Assembly: GCF_947488835.1 (NCBI RefSeq)
Contig: NZ_CANLBK010000003.1
Location: forward strand, 1-64,000
DNA length: 64,000 bases
Direction of reading: 5' to 3'
DNA from: an uncultured Marinobacter sp.
GTDB taxonomy: Bacteria; Pseudomonadota; Gammaproteobacteria; Pseudomonadales; Oleiphilaceae
Part shown: in pieces, positions 19,101 to 29,300 of the stretch
How positions within the stretch are numbered: position 1 is the first letter of the stretch
Layout: each line of letters starts with the position of its first letter
Position numbers and translations under genes: made by a program
Notes under the pieces: model-generated
Told to the model about the DNA's origin: nothing
Databases searched by the model: none
What the model saw: the letters and a program-made list of their open reading frames with translations, nothing else

Positions 19101-22100
19101 TGGCATCCGCACCGCTGAGGCTGTACGTCAAGGCTGCGCTGGTGTCGGTCGCATCGTCGACATCGGCGGTATCGGTGGCCGTGACGGTATAAATGGTTTG
19201 GCCCGCGCCACTGTTTTCGTCAATCGCGATGGCGGTATCGCCAGAGGTGATAATTGGATTTGAATCATCCAGGTCGTTAATGTCGAGACTCACGGCTTGG
19301 GTGTCGGTATTGCCCCCCGTATCAGTGGCGATCACGGTAAAGCTGTAGTTGACTTTTGTTTCGTGATCCGGGTCAGCGGTGAGGGTCACCGCGCCGGTGT
19401 CGCTATCAATGCTTAACAAGCCGGCATCCGCACCGCTGAGGCTGTACGTCAACGCTGCGCTGGTATCAGTCGCATCGTCGACATCGGCGGTATCGGTGGC
19501 CGTGGCGGTGTAAATAACTTGGCCCGCGCCACTGTTTTCGTCAATCGCGATGGCGGTATCGCCGGAGGTAATCGTTGGCTTGGATTCATCCAGGTCGTTT
19601 ACGTTAAGAGTGACTGGCTGCTCGCTGGCATTGCCTGCGGCGTCCGTGGCAATCACGGTAAAGCTATAGTTGGCCTTGGTTTCGTGATCCGGGTCAGCTA
19701 AGAGAGTCACCGCTCCTGTCTGCGCATCAATACTCAGGGCTGCGTCGCTACCTGCCTTAAGGCTATAGCTCACACCGCCACTGATATCGCCGGTATCCGT
19801 TGAGGTGACGGTGTAAACGACTTGGCCTGCACCACTGTTTTCATCGAGTGCGGTGGCCGTTGCCGCCGAGGTGATGGTGGGAGCCACTTCATCCAGGTTA
19901 TTAATATCGAGGGTCACGGCCTGCTCGCTGGCATTGCCTGCGGCGTCCGTGGCGACCACGGTAAAGCTGTAGTTGGCTTTGGTTTCGTGATCTGGGTCAG
20001 CGGTGAGGGTCACCGCGCCGGTGCCGCTATCAATGCTTAACAAACCGGCATCCGCACCGCTGAGGCTGTACGTCAAATCTGCGCTGGTGTCGGTGGCATC
20101 GTCACTATCGGCGGTATCGGTAGCGGTGACGGTATAAATCACTTGACCCGCACCACTGTTTTCGTCAATCGCGATGGCGGTATCGCCAGAGGTGATAATG
20201 GGGTTGGAGTCATCTATATCGTTAACATTGAGAGTCACCGCTGTCGGTGCGCTGCTGTTACCCGCGGCATCGGTAGCGATCACGGTAAAGCTGTAGTTGA
20301 CTTTTGTTTCGTGATCCGGATCAGCGGTGAGGGTCACCGCGCCGGTGCTGCTATCAATGCTTAACAAGCCGGCATCCGCACCGCTGAGGCTGTACGTCAA
20401 CGCTGCGCTGGTATCAGTCGCATCGTCGACATCGGCGGTATCGGTGGCCGTGGCGGTGTAAATAACTTGGCCCGCGCCACTGTTTTCGTCAATCGCGATG
20501 GCGGTATCGCCAGAGGTAATCGTTGGCTTGGATTCATCCAGGTCGTTTACGTTAAGAGTGACTGGCTGCTCGCTGGCATTGCCTGCGGCGTCCGTGGCAA
20601 TCACGGTAAAGCTATAGTTGGCCTTGGTTTCGTGATCCGGGTCAGCTAAGAGAGTCACCGCTCCTGTCTGCGCATCAATACTCAGGGCTGCGTCGCTACC
20701 TGCCTTAAGGCTATAGCTCACACCGCCACTGATATCGCCGGTATCCGTTGAGGTGACGGTGTAAACGACTTGGCCTGCACCACTGTTTTCATCGAGTGCG
20801 GTGGCCGTTGCCGCCGAGGTGATGGTGGGAGCCACTTCATCCAGGTTATTAATATCGAGGGTCACGGCCTGCTCGCTGGCATTGCCTGCGGCGTCCGTGG
20901 CAATCACGGTAAAGCTGTAGCTGGATTGTGCTTCATGATCCGGGTCAGCGGTGAGGGTCACCGCGCCTGTCTGCGCATCAATACTCAGGGCTGCGTCGCT
21001 ACCTGCCTTAAGGCTATAGCTCACACCGCCACTGATATCGCCGGTATCCGTTGAGGTAACGATGTAAACGACTTGGCCTGCACCACTGTTTTCATCGAGT
21101 GCGGTGGCCGTTGCCGCCGAGGTGATGGTGGGAGCCACTTCATCCAGGTTATTAACATCAAGGGCCACAGCCTGCTCGCTGGCATTGCCTGCGGCGTCCG
21201 TGGCGACCACGGTAAAGCTGTAATTGGCCTTGGTTTCGTAATCTGGATCGCCAGTTAGGATTACGGAGCCATTACTGCTATTAATACTGAATGAGGCATG
21301 ATCCCCACTTTCTTTTAAGCTATAAGTGACGTCTCCGCCTGCATCTGTAGCCCAAGCGGTGTATACCACTTGATCGGTAACGCTATTTTCATCAATACTC
21401 GTGGCGATGTTACTCGAGATGAAGCTAGGCGCTGTGGCGTCGATACTTTCGCCATTGAGCGTCACGCTGGTGAGCTCGGAGCTGGTGTTTCCAGCGGCAT
21501 CCGCCAGCGTTAATTCGGTGGCAACGGCTTCGGTATCGGCGACATTGCTGTCACCTTCCACCACTGTGTATATGGCCGTGTAGGTGCCATCGCCGTTGTC
21601 TCGGAAGCCGGTAAGTTCCTGGCCGTTGAATCTGCCTTTGGAGAGGGTCAGGCCCGTTTCGCCGTTGTCAGCGGTGATGGTAATCTCCACCTGATCGCCC
21701 ACCTTCCAGGTGCCATCTTCCACGCTGACACTCAGGATGCCTGGCGGAGTCACATCCACGGAATCGATCACAGCCTGCAGACCGGCAAGTGTATCGACTT
21801 CGCTACCGTCATCGGGGGTACCGCCGACGGCCTCTTGCATGGCTTTCAGGGTTTCCGGTGTTATCCCGGTAATGCCGAGGGTTTCGAAGTCTTCAAGAGT
21901 AGGCGGTGTGCCGCCACCGGCCGCTCCGCGCACAACATTGAGGGCATCCACAATCGCCTGTATTTCTTCAGGCGTGTCGCTGCTGCTCTTGGGCAGGCTG
22001 GCCAGGGCATCTTTGACCGAACCAGCATTCTCAGCCGTGACGCCGGTGACGCCCGTACCTTTTCCAAACAGATCGGCCACAGCGTCACCCGTTTGGCCGG

Positions 22101-23178
22101 CCACGATGGCACCAATTAGCAGAATCGCTTCCGCGGCAGGGCTCAGCGCGGCCACGCCGCCGCTAAGATCGATTCCCGCGACCAGTGCATCGATGGTGGC
22201 CTGGCTGTCGCCGCCATTATCCAGGTCGGCACCTGAGAAGGCGGCCAGCAAGATGCCGTAGGCTTCGCTTTCACTGATGCCATCGCTGGTATCAAAACTG
22301 GTGTCACCGTTCACGGTGACGACTGGGAGGTTATGCAGATCACTGAGGCCGAAGGCGTTCGCGATAGCCTTATTAATGGCCGCTACATCGTCCGCCTGGA
22401 GGGGGTCACCGCCGGCTGCTTCCAAGGCTTTGTGATAAGCGATGGTGGTCAGGGCGTTCAGGTTCAGAGTTAACGTGCTGTTTGCTTCGGTAATCGCACC
22501 AGCGGCAAACAGCTCCGCGTTGAGGTTGGCCGGGGCATTGGTGGCTTCGTCCAAGTGATCTTTGCTCGCGCCGGTATTGATCGCCTGCGCAATCACTACA
22601 CCGCGATAACTGCCCACGGCAACGCTGAAGCGCCCTTCAGCATCAACCGGGCTATGGCCCAGCTCGGTGATGCCGTCGGACTGATAAACGGCTACCTTTA
22701 AATCGTTACCCGGCAGCACCGGGCCTGCCACTACCTGACCTACTACCGTGTTGACCTCTGGAGTGTCTTCATCATGACCGCCACCGTGGCTGGACTGTGC
22801 GATCAGACCACCACTCAGGAACACGGCAACCGGATCCAGATCCGATGAGTCCGCTGCCTGCCAGACGATATCACTACCTTCGACAACCGGATCCGCTGCG
22901 GTAACCTGCTTTATGTTGCCCGCCTCGCTGACTTCGAACACAGCACCTTGGTCGGCGTCGTAAAACTGCTCAAGCTGCGCCACCGGCTCATCGTCAATCT
23001 CTATTACCAGCGCATCGTCTTTTTTCTTCAACACCAGGTTGCTGACCGGTTCCTGTGTATCTGCATCCACAATGGCGTAGGTCGCATTGGTTTCCACAGG
23101 AAGCGACAAAAACGCATCCAGCGCGTGGGTTTCGATGATTTGGGCTGAGGTAACAATACGTAGTTGAAGCGCTGACAT
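16141..23178 (-). CDS. Giant cadherin-repeat adhesin, type I secretion substrate
   Basis: 2345 residues, no Sec signal. Order: N-terminal module resembling the BapA/LapA prefix (1-100; LVLKKKDDALVIEIDDEPVA), a glycine-rich hydrophobic patch (about 115-130), and a helical region with one copy of the 61-residue repeat (about 405-470). Next come an Ig-like domain (475-585), eight cadherin-like repeats of about 105 residues (585-1405; DENSGAGQVVYT.. and ADPDHETKANYSFTV.. marks, Ca-binding Asp/Glu), and a SwmB-like Ig domain. Then eight VTW repeats (about 1545-1965), an Ig-like Big_5 domain (about 2065-2180) and a 165-residue C-terminal domain shared with the neighbour. No RTX nonapeptides or LapG di-alanine site were seen, so retention and release may differ from LapA. 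Domain names come from pattern recognition, without a search. Confidence 0.85.
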   Translation of the reverse strand: MSALQLRIVTSAQIIETHALDAFLSLPVETNATYAIVDADTQEPVSNLVLKKKDDALVIEIDDEPVAQLEQFYDADQGAVFEVSEAGNIKQVTAADPVVEGSDIVWQAADSSDLDPVAVFLSGGLIAQSSHGGGHDEDTPEVNTVVGQVVAGPVLPGNDLKVAVYQSDGITELGHSPVDAEGRFSVAVGSYRGVVIAQAINTGASKDHLDEATNAPANLNAELFAAGAITEANSTLTLNLNALTTIAYHKALEAAGGDPLQADDVAAINKAIANAFGLSDLHNLPVVTVNGDTSFDTSDGISESEAYGILLAAFSGADLDNGGDSQATIDALVAGIDLSGGVAALSPAAEAILLIGAIVAGQTGDAVADLFGKGTGVTGVTAENAGSVKDALASLPKSSSDTPEEIQAIVDALNVVRGAAGGGTPPTLEDFETLGITGITPETLKAMQEAVGGTPDDGSEVDTLAGLQAVIDSVDVTPPGILSVSVEDGTWKVGDQVEITITADNGETGLTLSKGRFNGQELTGFRDNGDGTYTAIYTVVEGDSNVADTEAVATELTLADAAGNTSSELTSVTLNGESIDATAPSFISSNIATSIDENSVTDQVVYTAWATDAGGDVTYSLKESGDHASFSINSSNGSVILTGDPDYETKANYSFTVVATDAAGNASEQAVALDVNNLDEVAPTITSAATATALDENSGAGQVVYIVTSTDTGDISGGVSYSLKAGSDAALSIDAQTGAVTLTADPDHEAQSSYSFTVIATDAAGNASEQAVTLDINNLDEVAPTITSAATATALDENSGAGQVVYTVTSTDTGDISGGVSYSLKAGSDAALSIDAQTGAVTLLADPDHETKANYSFTVIATDAAGNASEQPVTLNVNDLDESKPTITSGDTAIAIDENSGAGQVIYTATATDTADVDDATDTSAALTYSLSGADAGLLSIDSSTGAVTLTADPDHETKVNYSFTVIATDAAGNSSAPTAVTLNVNDIDDSNPIITSGDTAIAIDENSGAGQVIYTVTATDTADSDDATDTSADLTYSLSGADAGLLSIDSGTGAVTLTADPDHETKANYSFTVVATDAAGNASEQAVTLDINNLDEVAPTITSAATATALDENSGAGQVVYTVTSTDTGDISGGVSYSLKAGSDAALSIDAQTGAVTLLADPDHETKANYSFTVIATDAAGNASEQPVTLNVNDLDESKPTITSGDTAIAIDENSGAGQVIYTATATDTADVDDATDTSAALTYSLSGADAGLLSIDSDTGAVTLTADPDHETKVNYSFTVIATDTGGNTDTQAVSLDINDLDDSNPIITSGDTAIAIDENSGAGQTIYTVTATDTADVDDATDTSAALTYSLSGADASLLSIDSNSGEVKLIANPDYETRRKYNFDVIAKDVAGNTDTQAVTLNINDLDDTPPRVNSVTITSATGIQNKTLNTGDVVSVTVTMSEATTVSGTPQLALNIGGTIVQADYASGSGSNKLVFTYTITNETDTNGISINHSSLTLNNGSLVDAAGNNAVLTMYNQKDNPNYLVDTTAPSIIPPDTMKQLGSGWHPLASATDSDGGYVITWASGGDILVQQFNADGTRPPTVRLNAGLSSDRPQATAVGTDGAYVVTWHGKDSDGDYSIFVQQFNADGTTIGDAPVQLEATGNQDGLDKHPQITALGSDGAYVVTWFGEVADQANHYIFVQQFNADGTINGHTPIQLETTGGGTELINPQIAAVGSEGAYVVTWEGRPDFWSNIMVQQFSAEGTTNGPLAQLSAAGALDNHNFTPQITAVGSDGGYVVTWEGNHDDVYSTYVQQFNANGTTTGYAQVKLGNNLQYAANQAPQITALGSEGAYVVTWEGRDEEGPGKSIYVQQFNANGTISGGAPVELKATSNGNDTDPQITAVGSEGAYVVTWRGDDVVFVQHFNADGTTAGYEPVTLGDYDQHNTPTPQISEIGSDGAYVVTWNGSRYISVQQFNPDGTKDSFTVAKVDETTLGITTATVQSSEAGMAYLVKDSVVVNSLADITGADDNQWNSATITTANTNTAVTSAGLVDGNYRLYTADAAGNLSEPTPVIMTIDTAAPTLSASSPVDGATDVALDSDITLTFNEAIALGASGTVTVTNGTDAHVIDVSNHNGQLSVVGNTLTINPTADLAAEESTYYVQVSNGAITDTAGKPFAGIADSTTVDFTTAAAPTSDTSIVVFDMVNGVSSGHSGREFQADVAYTIYLRVDSDSATLHNVPQGGAHVDASWGQWTGGANLGADDRIVLVGDGAPVIGRSGVQVLGMHAVGLSLSFSTGSASAVYMSGFRGMTRATLARSENQQLWSGSWGVNPNADNAFASVYQTAMATGILTSQGLV
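17275..18530 (-). repeat. VTW repeat array in the 2345-aa adhesin (8 units)
   Basis: Eight units of about 45-55 residues with the pattern (S/T)(D/E)GAYVVTW..G, a variable acidic loop, then (I/Y)FVQQFNADGT and a linker ending in PQITA(V/L)G. The VVTW strand and FVQQF strand alternate like blades. A beta-propeller is possible. Confidence 0.8.
19403..19950 (-). repeat. Near-identical direct repeat, copy A (offset 948)
   Basis: Compared by eye with 20351-20898, offset 948 bases (316 codons, three cadherin units), I find one difference, at 19563. A recent tandem duplication or gene conversion is implied, and the assembly here could be hard for short reads. Confidence 0.8.
20351..20898 (-). repeat. 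Near-identical direct repeat, copy B (offset 948)
   Basis: Partner of 19403-19950. The match breaks at the codon differences at 19399-19402 against 20347-20350 on one side and at the GCGACC/GCAATC change near 19951/20899 on the other. Confidence 0.8.
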
Positions 23179-23197
23179 GGCAAAGGTCTCCGAGACC
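22070..23197 (-). repeat. N-terminal module and leader shared with the second adhesin, copy 1
   Basis: Encodes about the first 370 residues plus the ribosome-binding leader. It matches 30879-32024 almost throughout, apart from a 6-codon insertion in the other copy and scattered substitutions. The identity extends past the start codon, through the palindrome GGTCTCCGAGACC, and stops right after it. Confidence 0.85.
23185..23197 (-). promoter_or_regulatory. Palindromic ribosome-binding leader of the 2345-aa adhesin
   Basis: GGTCTC-C-GAGACC is a 6+6 palindrome. On the coding strand it reads GGTCTCGGAGACC and supplies the Shine-Dalgarno GGAG, about 9 bases before the ATG at 23176-23178. The identical element precedes the other adhesin. 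Confidence 0.55.
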
Positions 23198-23284
23198 GAA
23201 ATTGACAGTTATTAAGAGTCTGCGGGAAACAAACAACGCCAGCCATTCTCAAAACTCTCAGAACTCTCGGTTTTGGCAATTAAT

Positions 23285-23344
23285 TTTAACTCAAGAACCA
23301 TTGCACTCGCCGGCAAGCTATTAGTCTGCCGGCGGGTGCAATGG
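23285..23344 (-). terminator. Long hairpin after the 2875-aa adhesin
   Basis: 18-base arms at 23298-23315 and 23327-23344 (CCATTGCAC.CGCCGGCA with TGCCGGCG.GTGCAATGG) pair with a single mismatch. The minus-strand tract after the stem is only weakly T-rich. The core CGCCGGCA/TGCCGGCG is shared with the terminator at 16067-16101, so the two 3' flanks are related. Confidence 0.55.
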
Positions 23345-23377
23345 GCCGGGCGAACCCGGCGTTGGCTCAGGGCCGCA

Positions 23378-26300
23378 TTACACCAAGCCCTGAGAGGTGA
23401 GAATACCGGTGGCTATGGCCGTCTGATAAGCTCTGGTAAAGCCATCGTCGGCATTGGGATTGCCGTTCCAAGCTCCGCTCCAGAGGCCTCTCGCTGACGA
23501 TGCTGACGACGTAACTCGTGTGATGTCCCCCCATGGTTTTATTATCACCGCTTCGCCCGAGCCGGTTTTGAAAGTCAGCGTCATGAGATTTTCCATTCCA
23601 TTCACTTCCTGAGCCTTCAGACCAACAACCGGTGCCCCGTCGCCGACGAGCACGATCCTATCAAGGGTTCCGAGGTTCGCACCGCCGGTCCACTGTCCCC
23701 AAGTCGCCTCGGCGTGCGCGCCGGTCTGCGGGGTGTCGTGTAACCTCCATGAATCGGAATCCACTCGGATGTAGATGGTGTACTCGACGCCCTCTTGGAA
23801 CTCGCGACCACTGTGATCGGAGCTCACCCCGTTGACCATATCGAACACCACAATCGAGGTATCCACAGGTGGCTCAACTACGGTCACCGTCTCGGCCGAG
23901 GCAACCGACAGGTTGCCGGCCGCATCGGTGGTGTAAACGCGGTAATCGCCGGCCGCTAAGCCAGTGGCGGCTAGATTGGTAGCGGTGTTAGCGGCGCTGA
24001 TGGCCACCGAGTTCCAGTGCTCGTCGGCCGCGCCGGTGATGTCGGTCAGGCTGCTGACCACGACGCTACTGTGCACCAAATAAGCCGTGCCGGTCTCGCT
24101 GCTTTGCACCACGGCGCTTTCGCTCGGTTCGATCGTGCTGGCCGTGACCGCAGCCGCCGGTGGCGTGGTATCGACCAAGTAACCGGCGTTATCGACCACA
24201 GCATCGTGCTGGAGCAGCGTGGCGTTACCGGCGGCGTCGGTGATGGCACCGCCGTTGAGGCTGAGGCTGTTGGCGTCGATGGCAATGCCGTCGAGGTCGG
24301 TTTGGCCAGCCTGGATGGTGTACTGGAACTCCAGTTCTGTGCCGCCGCTGCCAGAAACGTAGCTCGCCTGCACGGCGCTGCCACCGATGTTCAGCGTCAG
24401 CTGCGGGCTGCCGGCGACGGTTACCACATCGTCGAGAGTGACAGTGAAGCTCACAACATCGCCAGCGTTGAGGGTGTTATTCTGGAGGCCGGTAGCGCTG
24501 CTGATGGCCACAGCCGTGATGCTGGCGCGGGTGGCATCCACCGATTCGCCGCTCAGGGTGACGCTGGTCACCCGCTCGCTGCTGTTGCCAGCGGCATCAG
24601 TGAAGGCCAGCTCGGTGACGGCGCTGCCGCCGTCGGCGATATCAGCATCGCCCTCGACCACGGTGTAGGTGCCGGTGTAGGTGCCGTTGCCATTATCGGT
24701 GATATTGCTAAGAGTCTGGCCGTTGAACTGTGCCGAGGACAGGGTCAGGCCGGCCTCGTTGCCGGCGGCGGTGATCGTCACCGCCACTGCGTCGCCGATG
24801 GCCCAGCTGCCGTCGGCCACGCTGACTGCTGCCACCGTGGGATCGGTGGTGTCGACTTTATAGGCCTCGTTGGCGGCCACAGCGTCGTGCGCGATCGACG
24901 TGGCGGGATTGCCGTGGATGTCGGCAATGCTGCCGCCGCTGAGGCTGTTGGCGAGGACGCTGATACCGTCGAGGTCAGTTTGGCCAGCGTGGATGGTGTA
25001 CTCGAACACCAAGGTGTCGCTGCCGCTGCCGGAGGCGTATACGGCCTGCACGTTGGTGCCGCCGATATCGAGTGTCAGCTGGAGATTGCCGAGCGCGTCG
25101 ACTGCCTCATCAAAGGAGACTGCCACACTGAGCACGTCGCCTTCATTGAGCCAGCCGTTTTGGGCGCCGTCGGCACCGCTGAGAGCAACACCGGTGAGAA
25201 TTGGCGGGACGGTGTCAATGGTCAGCGCCACGGGCGAGGCGACTGAGAGGTTGCCGGCGCCATCGACACTGTAGACCACGTAGTCGCCATCGCGCAGGCC
25301 GCTGGTGGCGAGCAGCGCATCGACGCCGGCCTCGGTAACGGCGGCAGACACCCAAAGATCGGTAGCGGCGTTGGTGATGTCAACTTCGCCATCAACTGTG
25401 ACACTGCCATGCACCAGATAGATGGTACCCGGCTCAGTGCTCTTTACCGGGAACTTGGCAACGTCAATGCCAGCGGCGTTAACGCTCAGATCTGCACTGC
25501 TGTCGTCATTGACGTTCCTCACCACAAAGCCGTCGTCATCGAAACCCATCACCCTGTGGCCTTCGGCGTTAAAGCGCTGCACAAAGATACTGTAATCACC
25601 GTCACTGTCACGGCCGTACCAGGTGACGAGAAAGGCGCCGTCGTCGCCCACCGCGGTGACTTGTGGGTCCCTATCGTTACCATCGGTCCTGCCGATACCC
25701 TCAAGCCGCACCGGAGCGTTGCCGGTGATCGTGCCGTCGGCATTAAAGCGCTGCACGAAGACGCTGTCATCGCCCTCAGCGTCTTCGCCTTGCCAAGTAA
25801 CTACATAGACCCCGGCGCTGCCCACCGCGGTAACCTGCGCTTCTGAAACATAAAGACTGGAGTTGCCGATGGCCTCGAGCTGTACTCGCGCGTTGTCCGT
25901 GGTGGTGCCGTCGGCATTGAAGTGCTGCACGAAGATGCAGGCATCGCCACCCTCGAGCCCACCCTCCCAGGTCACGACGAATGCGCCGTTGTCACCCACC
26001 GCAGTGATTTGCGGGTCGATGTTATGAACCCCGATGCCGTCGAGCTGCGTCATCGGTCCATCGGTGGTTCCGTCGGCCTGGAAGCGCTGCACGAAGATAC
26101 TCAGAGTGCCGCTGCTGTTATCACCTGTCCAAGCGACCACGTAGGCATCGCTGTTACCCACCGCAGTCACCTGCGGTTGATAATCGTAACCGAACGTATC
26201 GAGCTGCACTTGCGCGCCAACCGTGGTGCCGTCGGCATTAAAGCGCTGCACGAAGATGCTATCGCCATCCACGTCATCGCCTTGCCAGGTCACGACGAAT

Positions 26301-29300
26301 GCGCCGCTGTTGCCCACCGCGGTGATTTGCGGGCTGGAATTATCACCCAAGGCGTCGCCGTTAGCGTCGAGCTGCGTTATCGCCCCGTTGGTGGTGCCGT
26401 CGGCATTGAAGCGCTGCAAGAAGACGCTCGTATGGTCGTTAGTGGTGCTGCCGTCGTTATTGCTGTTGTCACCTGCCCAGGTGGCCACGTAAGCGCCGCT
26501 GCTGCCCACCGCAGTCACCTGCGGGTCTTCGTCAGCGCCGGCTGAATTGCCAATGGCCTCGAGTTGCACTGGGCCGCTGCCGGCGGTGGTGCCGTCGGCA
26601 TTGAAGTGCTGCACAAAGATGCTGTAATCACCGTTGCTGTCACGGCCGTACCAGATGACGACGTAGGCGCCACTGCTGCCCACCGCGGCGATTTGCGGGT
26701 ATTTGTTACTCTCACCGTAGAGGCCGTTGGCTACGAGCTGCACCGGCGCGTTGCCCGTGGTGGTGTTGTCGGCATTGAAACGCTGCACAAAGATACTGTC
26801 ATCTCCATCGGCGTCCTCACCCTCCCAGGTGACCACGTAGGCGCCATCGCTGCCCACCGCGGTGATTTGTGGTCTGCGGTCACCTCCATCGGTGACGCCG
26901 GTGGCCTCAAGCTTCACGGAAACCGCCGGCAGGATCACTACCGGCCGATTGGCGTCGATTGATTCGCCGTTAAGTACCACACTGGTGGTGGCCGCGCCCA
27001 CGTTGCCAACCGGGTCGGTGAAAGCCAGTTCGGTGACGGCGCTGCCGCCGTTGGCGACATCGGCATCGCCCTCGACCACGGTGTAGGTGCCGGTGTAGGT
27101 GCCATCGCCATTATCGGTGACATTGGCAAGGGTCTGACCGTTGAATTGGGCCGAGGTGAGGATCAGGCCGGTCTCGTTGCCGGTGGCAGTGATCGTCACC
27201 GCCACCGTGTCGCCGATGGCCCAGTTGCCGTCGGCCACGCTGACGGCAGCCACTGTGGGCGCGATGGCGTCCACTTTATAGGCGTCGTTATCGGCGACAG
27301 CGCTGTGGCTGAGCACGGCGGCGTTGCCGGCGGCATCGCGGACGGTGCCACCGTTGAGGTTGAGGCTATTGGCGTTGATGCGGATACCGTCGAGGTCGGA
27401 TTGGCCAGCTTGGATGATGTATTCAAACACCAGCGTGTTGCTGCCGCTGCCGGTGGTGTAAGTAGCCTGCACGGGGCTGCCGCCAATATCGAGGGTCAGT
27501 TGCGGGTTACCGGTGACGGTCACGACCTCGTCGAGCGTGACGGTGACGGTGACCATATCGCCGTCAACAAGCCAGCCGTTCTGGGCACCGTTCGCGCCCA
27601 GGGTGATGCCGGTGATGCTCGGCGCGGTGGCATCGAGGGTGAAGGCGATGTCGCCGCTGGCAATACTCACGGTACCGGCCGCATTGCTAACCTGCGCGGT
27701 CAGGGAGCGCTCGCCATCGGCGCCCAGCTCGGCCGCCACTACGTCGATGTCGACGTAGCCCTGTGCCAAGTCGCCCGCACTTAAGATCGTGAACTTGGCC
27801 GGGGCAAAAGCCGCACCGTCGAGTTGTAGCTCGACGCGATCACCCGCTTCGAAGGCGCCGGCGGTCGGCAAGGTCACGCGGAAGGTGGTGATGACCGCCT
27901 CATCGGCATTGAGCACGCCGTCGGCCAGATCGGTACCCAACTCGGCCAGTATCGGTATAGCCGCATCGATCAGCGACTGTAGCTCGGTGCGGGTATCAAC
28001 CTCGCTGCCGTCGTCAGCTGTAGCGGCTATCGCCGCCTGCACTGCCGCCAAGTTCTCCGTCGTTACGCCGGTGATGCCCAGCGTTTCCAGATGCGCCTGA
28101 GTCGGGGCCGTGCCGCCAGCCGCGCCTTCGAGCACGGCCGCCATCGCGCCAATCAATACTTGCAGCTCGGCAGGGCTGTCAACTTCGCTGCCATCGTCGG
28201 CGGTAGCGGCGATCAACGCCTGCATAGCGGCCAAGTTGCCGGGCGTTACACCGGTGATGCCTAGCGTTTCAAGATCCACCAGGGTCGGAGCTGTGCCGCC
28301 GGCCGCACCGGTCAACACCGCTTGTGCAGCATCCACCAGCGCTTGCAGCTCGGCGCGGGTATCCACTCTGCTGCCGTCATCCGCGGTCGCTTCAATCGCC
28401 GCTTGTACCGCGGCAAGGTTGTCCAGGGTCACACCGGTGATGCCCAAGGTATCCAAATGCGCTTGGGTCGGCGCCGTGCCGCCAGCCGCACCTGCGCGCA
28501 CCGCCAGCACCGCCTCGACCAGCGCTTGCAGCTCGGCGCGAGTATCGACCTGGCTGCCATCGTCGGCGCTGTCGGCAATGGCGAACTGCACCGCAGCAAG
28601 GTTCTCGGGCGTGATGCCGGCGATGCCCAGAGTCTCCAATTGAGCCTGACTCGGCGCCGTGCCGCCAGCGGCCGCTTCAAGCACGATCGCTGCCGCCGTG
28701 ACAAGGGCCTGCAACTCGGCTGGGGTATCGACCTCGCTGCCGTCATCAACGGTGGCGGCAATGGCCGCTTGTACGGCGGCCAGATTGGCCGGCGTCAGAC
28801 CAGTGATGCCCAGCGTTTCCAGTTCGGTTTGGGTCGGCGCGGTGCCGCCGGCCGCACCGGTCAGCACGGCTTGTGCGGCATGGACCAAGGCCTGTAGCTC
28901 GGCGCGGGTATCGACGCCGCTGCCATCGTCAGCCGTGGCGGCGATGGTTGCTTGCACAGCGGCAAGATTCTCCGGCGTGACGCCGGTGATCCCTAAGGTC
29001 TCTAAATGAGTCGGGGTGGGCGCTTCGCCACCGGCCGCGCCGGTTAGCACCGCTTGAGCCGCATCGACCAGCGCCTGCAGCTCGGCTTGGGTATCCACTT
29101 CCGTGCCGTCATCGAGGGTCGCCGCAATCGCCGCTTGTACGGCGGCAAGGTTCTCCCGCGTGACACCTATGACACCAAGCGCCTCAAGCTCAACCTGATC
29201 CGGCGGTGTGCCACCGGCCGCACCATCACGCACTGAGGCCCACGCCTCATCTAGCACCACCGGTGTCACCACGGCCTGAAGCTCTGCAAGGGTATCAACC

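Larger units (their letters stand above)
18950..21420 (-). repeat. Cadherin-like repeat array (8 units)
   Basis: Eight units of about 105 residues, each opening with ITS..TA.A(L/I)DENSGAGQ and closing with ADPDHETK..YSFTVIATDAAGN and a DLDE/NLDE junction. The acidic DENS, DPDHE and DLDE positions suit Ca2+ binding between domains. Units fall into two classes (ATATALDEN and GDTAIAIDEN). A block of three units is duplicated almost exactly (19403-19950 and 20351-20898). Confidence 0.85.

Noticed and set aside
22800..23178. LapA-type N-terminal retention module with LapG cleavage site
   Set aside because: The prefix resembles BapA/LapA, but no TAAG, PAAG or AAAG site follows it and no lapG or lapD is in the window.
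24017..25246. 409-codon plus-strand frame opposite the 2875-aa adhesin
   Set aside because: Antisense shadow of repetitive coding DNA. Similar words recur wherever the adhesin repeats do.
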